Part shown: one piece after another, positions 63,217-64,000 of the stretch | How the letters are laid out: each line of letters opens with the position of its first letter | Numbering within the stretch: the stretch's first letter is position 1 | DNA from: Chromobacterium rhizoryzae | GTDB lineage: Bacteria > Pseudomonadota > Gammaproteobacteria > Burkholderiales > Chromobacteriaceae | Direction of reading: 5' to 3' | Length of the DNA stretch: 64,000 nt | Assembly (NCBI RefSeq): GCF_020544465.1 | Contig: NZ_CP066126.1 | Coordinates: forward strand, 2,356,001-2,420,000 | Notes under the pieces: generated by a model | What the model was told of the DNA's origin: nothing | The model's input: the letters and a program-made list of their open reading frames with translations, nothing else | The model's database searches: none | Made by a program: the position numbers and the translations under genes

Positions 63217-63999
63217 CTAAGGCGCCGCGTCGGCGTCGGACGCCGCCGCCCGCGCGGCGTCCAGTTCCGGGCGCAGCAGAAACTCGCGCAGCGGCATCGG
63301 CCGCGCAAACAGATAGCCTTGCAGCCAGCCCACGTCCAGGCGGGTCAGGTAGGCGCGCTGGGCCTCGGTTTCCACCCCTTCCGCCACGATTTCCAATTTC
63401 AATTTGTGCGCCAGTTCCGCCACGCTGTCGACAATGTGGCTGGACGGCGCGTCCGCGCCTATGCTGGCGGTGAAGCTCTTGTCTATCTTGATGCCGTCCA
63501 GCGGCAGCTGTTGCAGATAGACCAGGCTGGAATGGCCGGTGCCGAAATCGTCTATCGCGATCTTCACCCCCAGCTCGCGCAGCCGCGCCAGCCGCGCGCA
63601 GGCCTCCGGCGTGGGCTCCACCATCTCTCTTTCCGTCAGCTCCAGCACCAGATTCAGCCCCCCGGGCGGGAAGTGGGCGAGAAATTGCCGGCAGTCCCCC
63701 AGCAAGACGTCGTCGCGCAGATGAGCGGCGGTGATGTTGATGCCCAGGTGAAATTGAGGCGGCAGCCGGCTCCGCCCCAGGGTCCGCGCCAGTTGGCGCA
63801 TCATCTGCCGCGTCATCGGCACGATCATGCCGCAATCCTCGGCGCGCGGAATGAACAGGTCCGGCCGGATCAGGCCGTCGCGCGGATGGCGCCAGCGCAT
63901 CAGCGCCTCCGCGCCTTGCCAGCCCAGCCCGTCCGAGCGCACCACTGGTTGCAAAAAGGGCTCGAACTCGCCGTTGTCCAGCGCGCGCTGCAATTCCAC
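63217..63999 (-). CDS. EAL-domain cyclic-di-GMP phosphodiesterase, 5' end cut by window
   Basis: The last 260 residues of a c-di-GMP phosphodiesterase; the N-terminal part is outside the window. The EAL signature is WQGAEALMRWRHP. LNLVLELTERE, IAIDDFGTGHSSLVYLQQLP, IKIDKSFTASIG and VAEGVETEAQRAYL supply the metal-binding and catalytic acidic residues, so the domain looks active. It ends ARPMPLREFLL and a short Ala-rich tail. A sensor or GGDEF domain may lie upstream. The stop codon sits at the edge of a repeat remnant. Confidence 0.92.
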   Translation of the reverse strand: MELQRALDNGEFEPFLQPVVRSDGLGWQGAEALMRWRHPRDGLIRPDLFIPRAEDCGMIVPMTRQMMRQLARTLGRSRLPPQFHLGINITAAHLRDDVLLGDCRQFLAHFPPGGLNLVLELTEREMVEPTPEACARLARLRELGVKIAIDDFGTGHSSLVYLQQLPLDGIKIDKSFTASIGADAPSSHIVDSVAELAHKLKLEIVAEGVETEAQRAYLTRLDVGWLQGYLFARPMPLREFLLRPELDAARAAASDADAAP

Positions 64000-64000
64000 G

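Overview
The window reads as a chromosomal segment of a high-GC betaproteobacterium of the Neisseriales. Chromobacterium or a close relative (Chromobacteriaceae) fits best. This rests on the gene content and order (tig-clpP-clpX-lon-hupB-tRNA-Val-tRNA-Asp-ppiD; recJ-rmuC-gyrA-serC; hemH; ftsK) and on the protein families recognised. No 16S rRNA is present, so the genus is an inference. Most genes are strongly GC-biased. One block, about 37.8-50.1 kb, is clearly richer in A+T and is a genomic island.

Layout. 0-9.5 kb, nearly all on the minus strand: a PPP-type phosphatase, an HD hydrolase, a pseudouridine catabolism pair (psuG and a kinase with a fused DNA-binding domain), a double GNAT protein, a YjfB-like small protein, an alpha/beta hydrolase coupled to a PIN-PhoH ATPase, a Bcp peroxiredoxin, an Smr protein and trxB. 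10-18.5 kb, plus strand: the protein quality-control block tig-clpP-clpX-lon, with a sigma-32-like promoter before lon, then hupB, two tRNAs and ppiD. 18.7-21.1 kb: metNIQ behind a leader that carries an intrinsic terminator. 21.5-23 kb: divergent rcnR/rcnA (Ni/Co efflux) with a clear operator. 23-30.5 kb, minus strand: an S9 peptidase, a Tat-exported LD-carboxypeptidase lipoprotein, an orphan fliD and a SiteSpec_Rec membrane protein. 30.7-32.7 kb: a TetR-controlled acyl-CoA operon. 32.9-37.8 kb, minus strand: an amino-acid binding lipoprotein, hemH and ftsK.

The island (about 37,803-50,117) begins with a tyrosine integrase and appears to have integrated into the first codons of ftsK. A 21-bp core covering the ftsK start is duplicated at the far end, beside what looks like the original, now detached ftsK 5' region. 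Its cargo is a type VI secretion module (VgrG with a C-terminal transthyretin-like adaptor, a GxSxG lipase effector and a Tli4-like immunity protein, all tightly coupled), a truncated phage Rha regulator, uncharacterised small genes, an AT-rich decayed stretch, a serine recombinase preceded by repeated TGAGCCA boxes, and an HNH endonuclease-like protein.

Beyond the island: anmK and an M23 peptidase (peptidoglycan recycling and remodelling); an overlapping run COG4255-recJ-AAA NTPase-rmuC; gyrA overlapped by two hotdog thioesterases; serC; an MliC-type lysozyme inhibitor; and the C-terminal part of an EAL phosphodiesterase cut by the window end.

The most distinctive genome-scale signal is a family of short inverted-repeat elements (four copies). 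All four lie between convergent genes, directly at the stop codons, and a second, unrelated element sits beside one of them.
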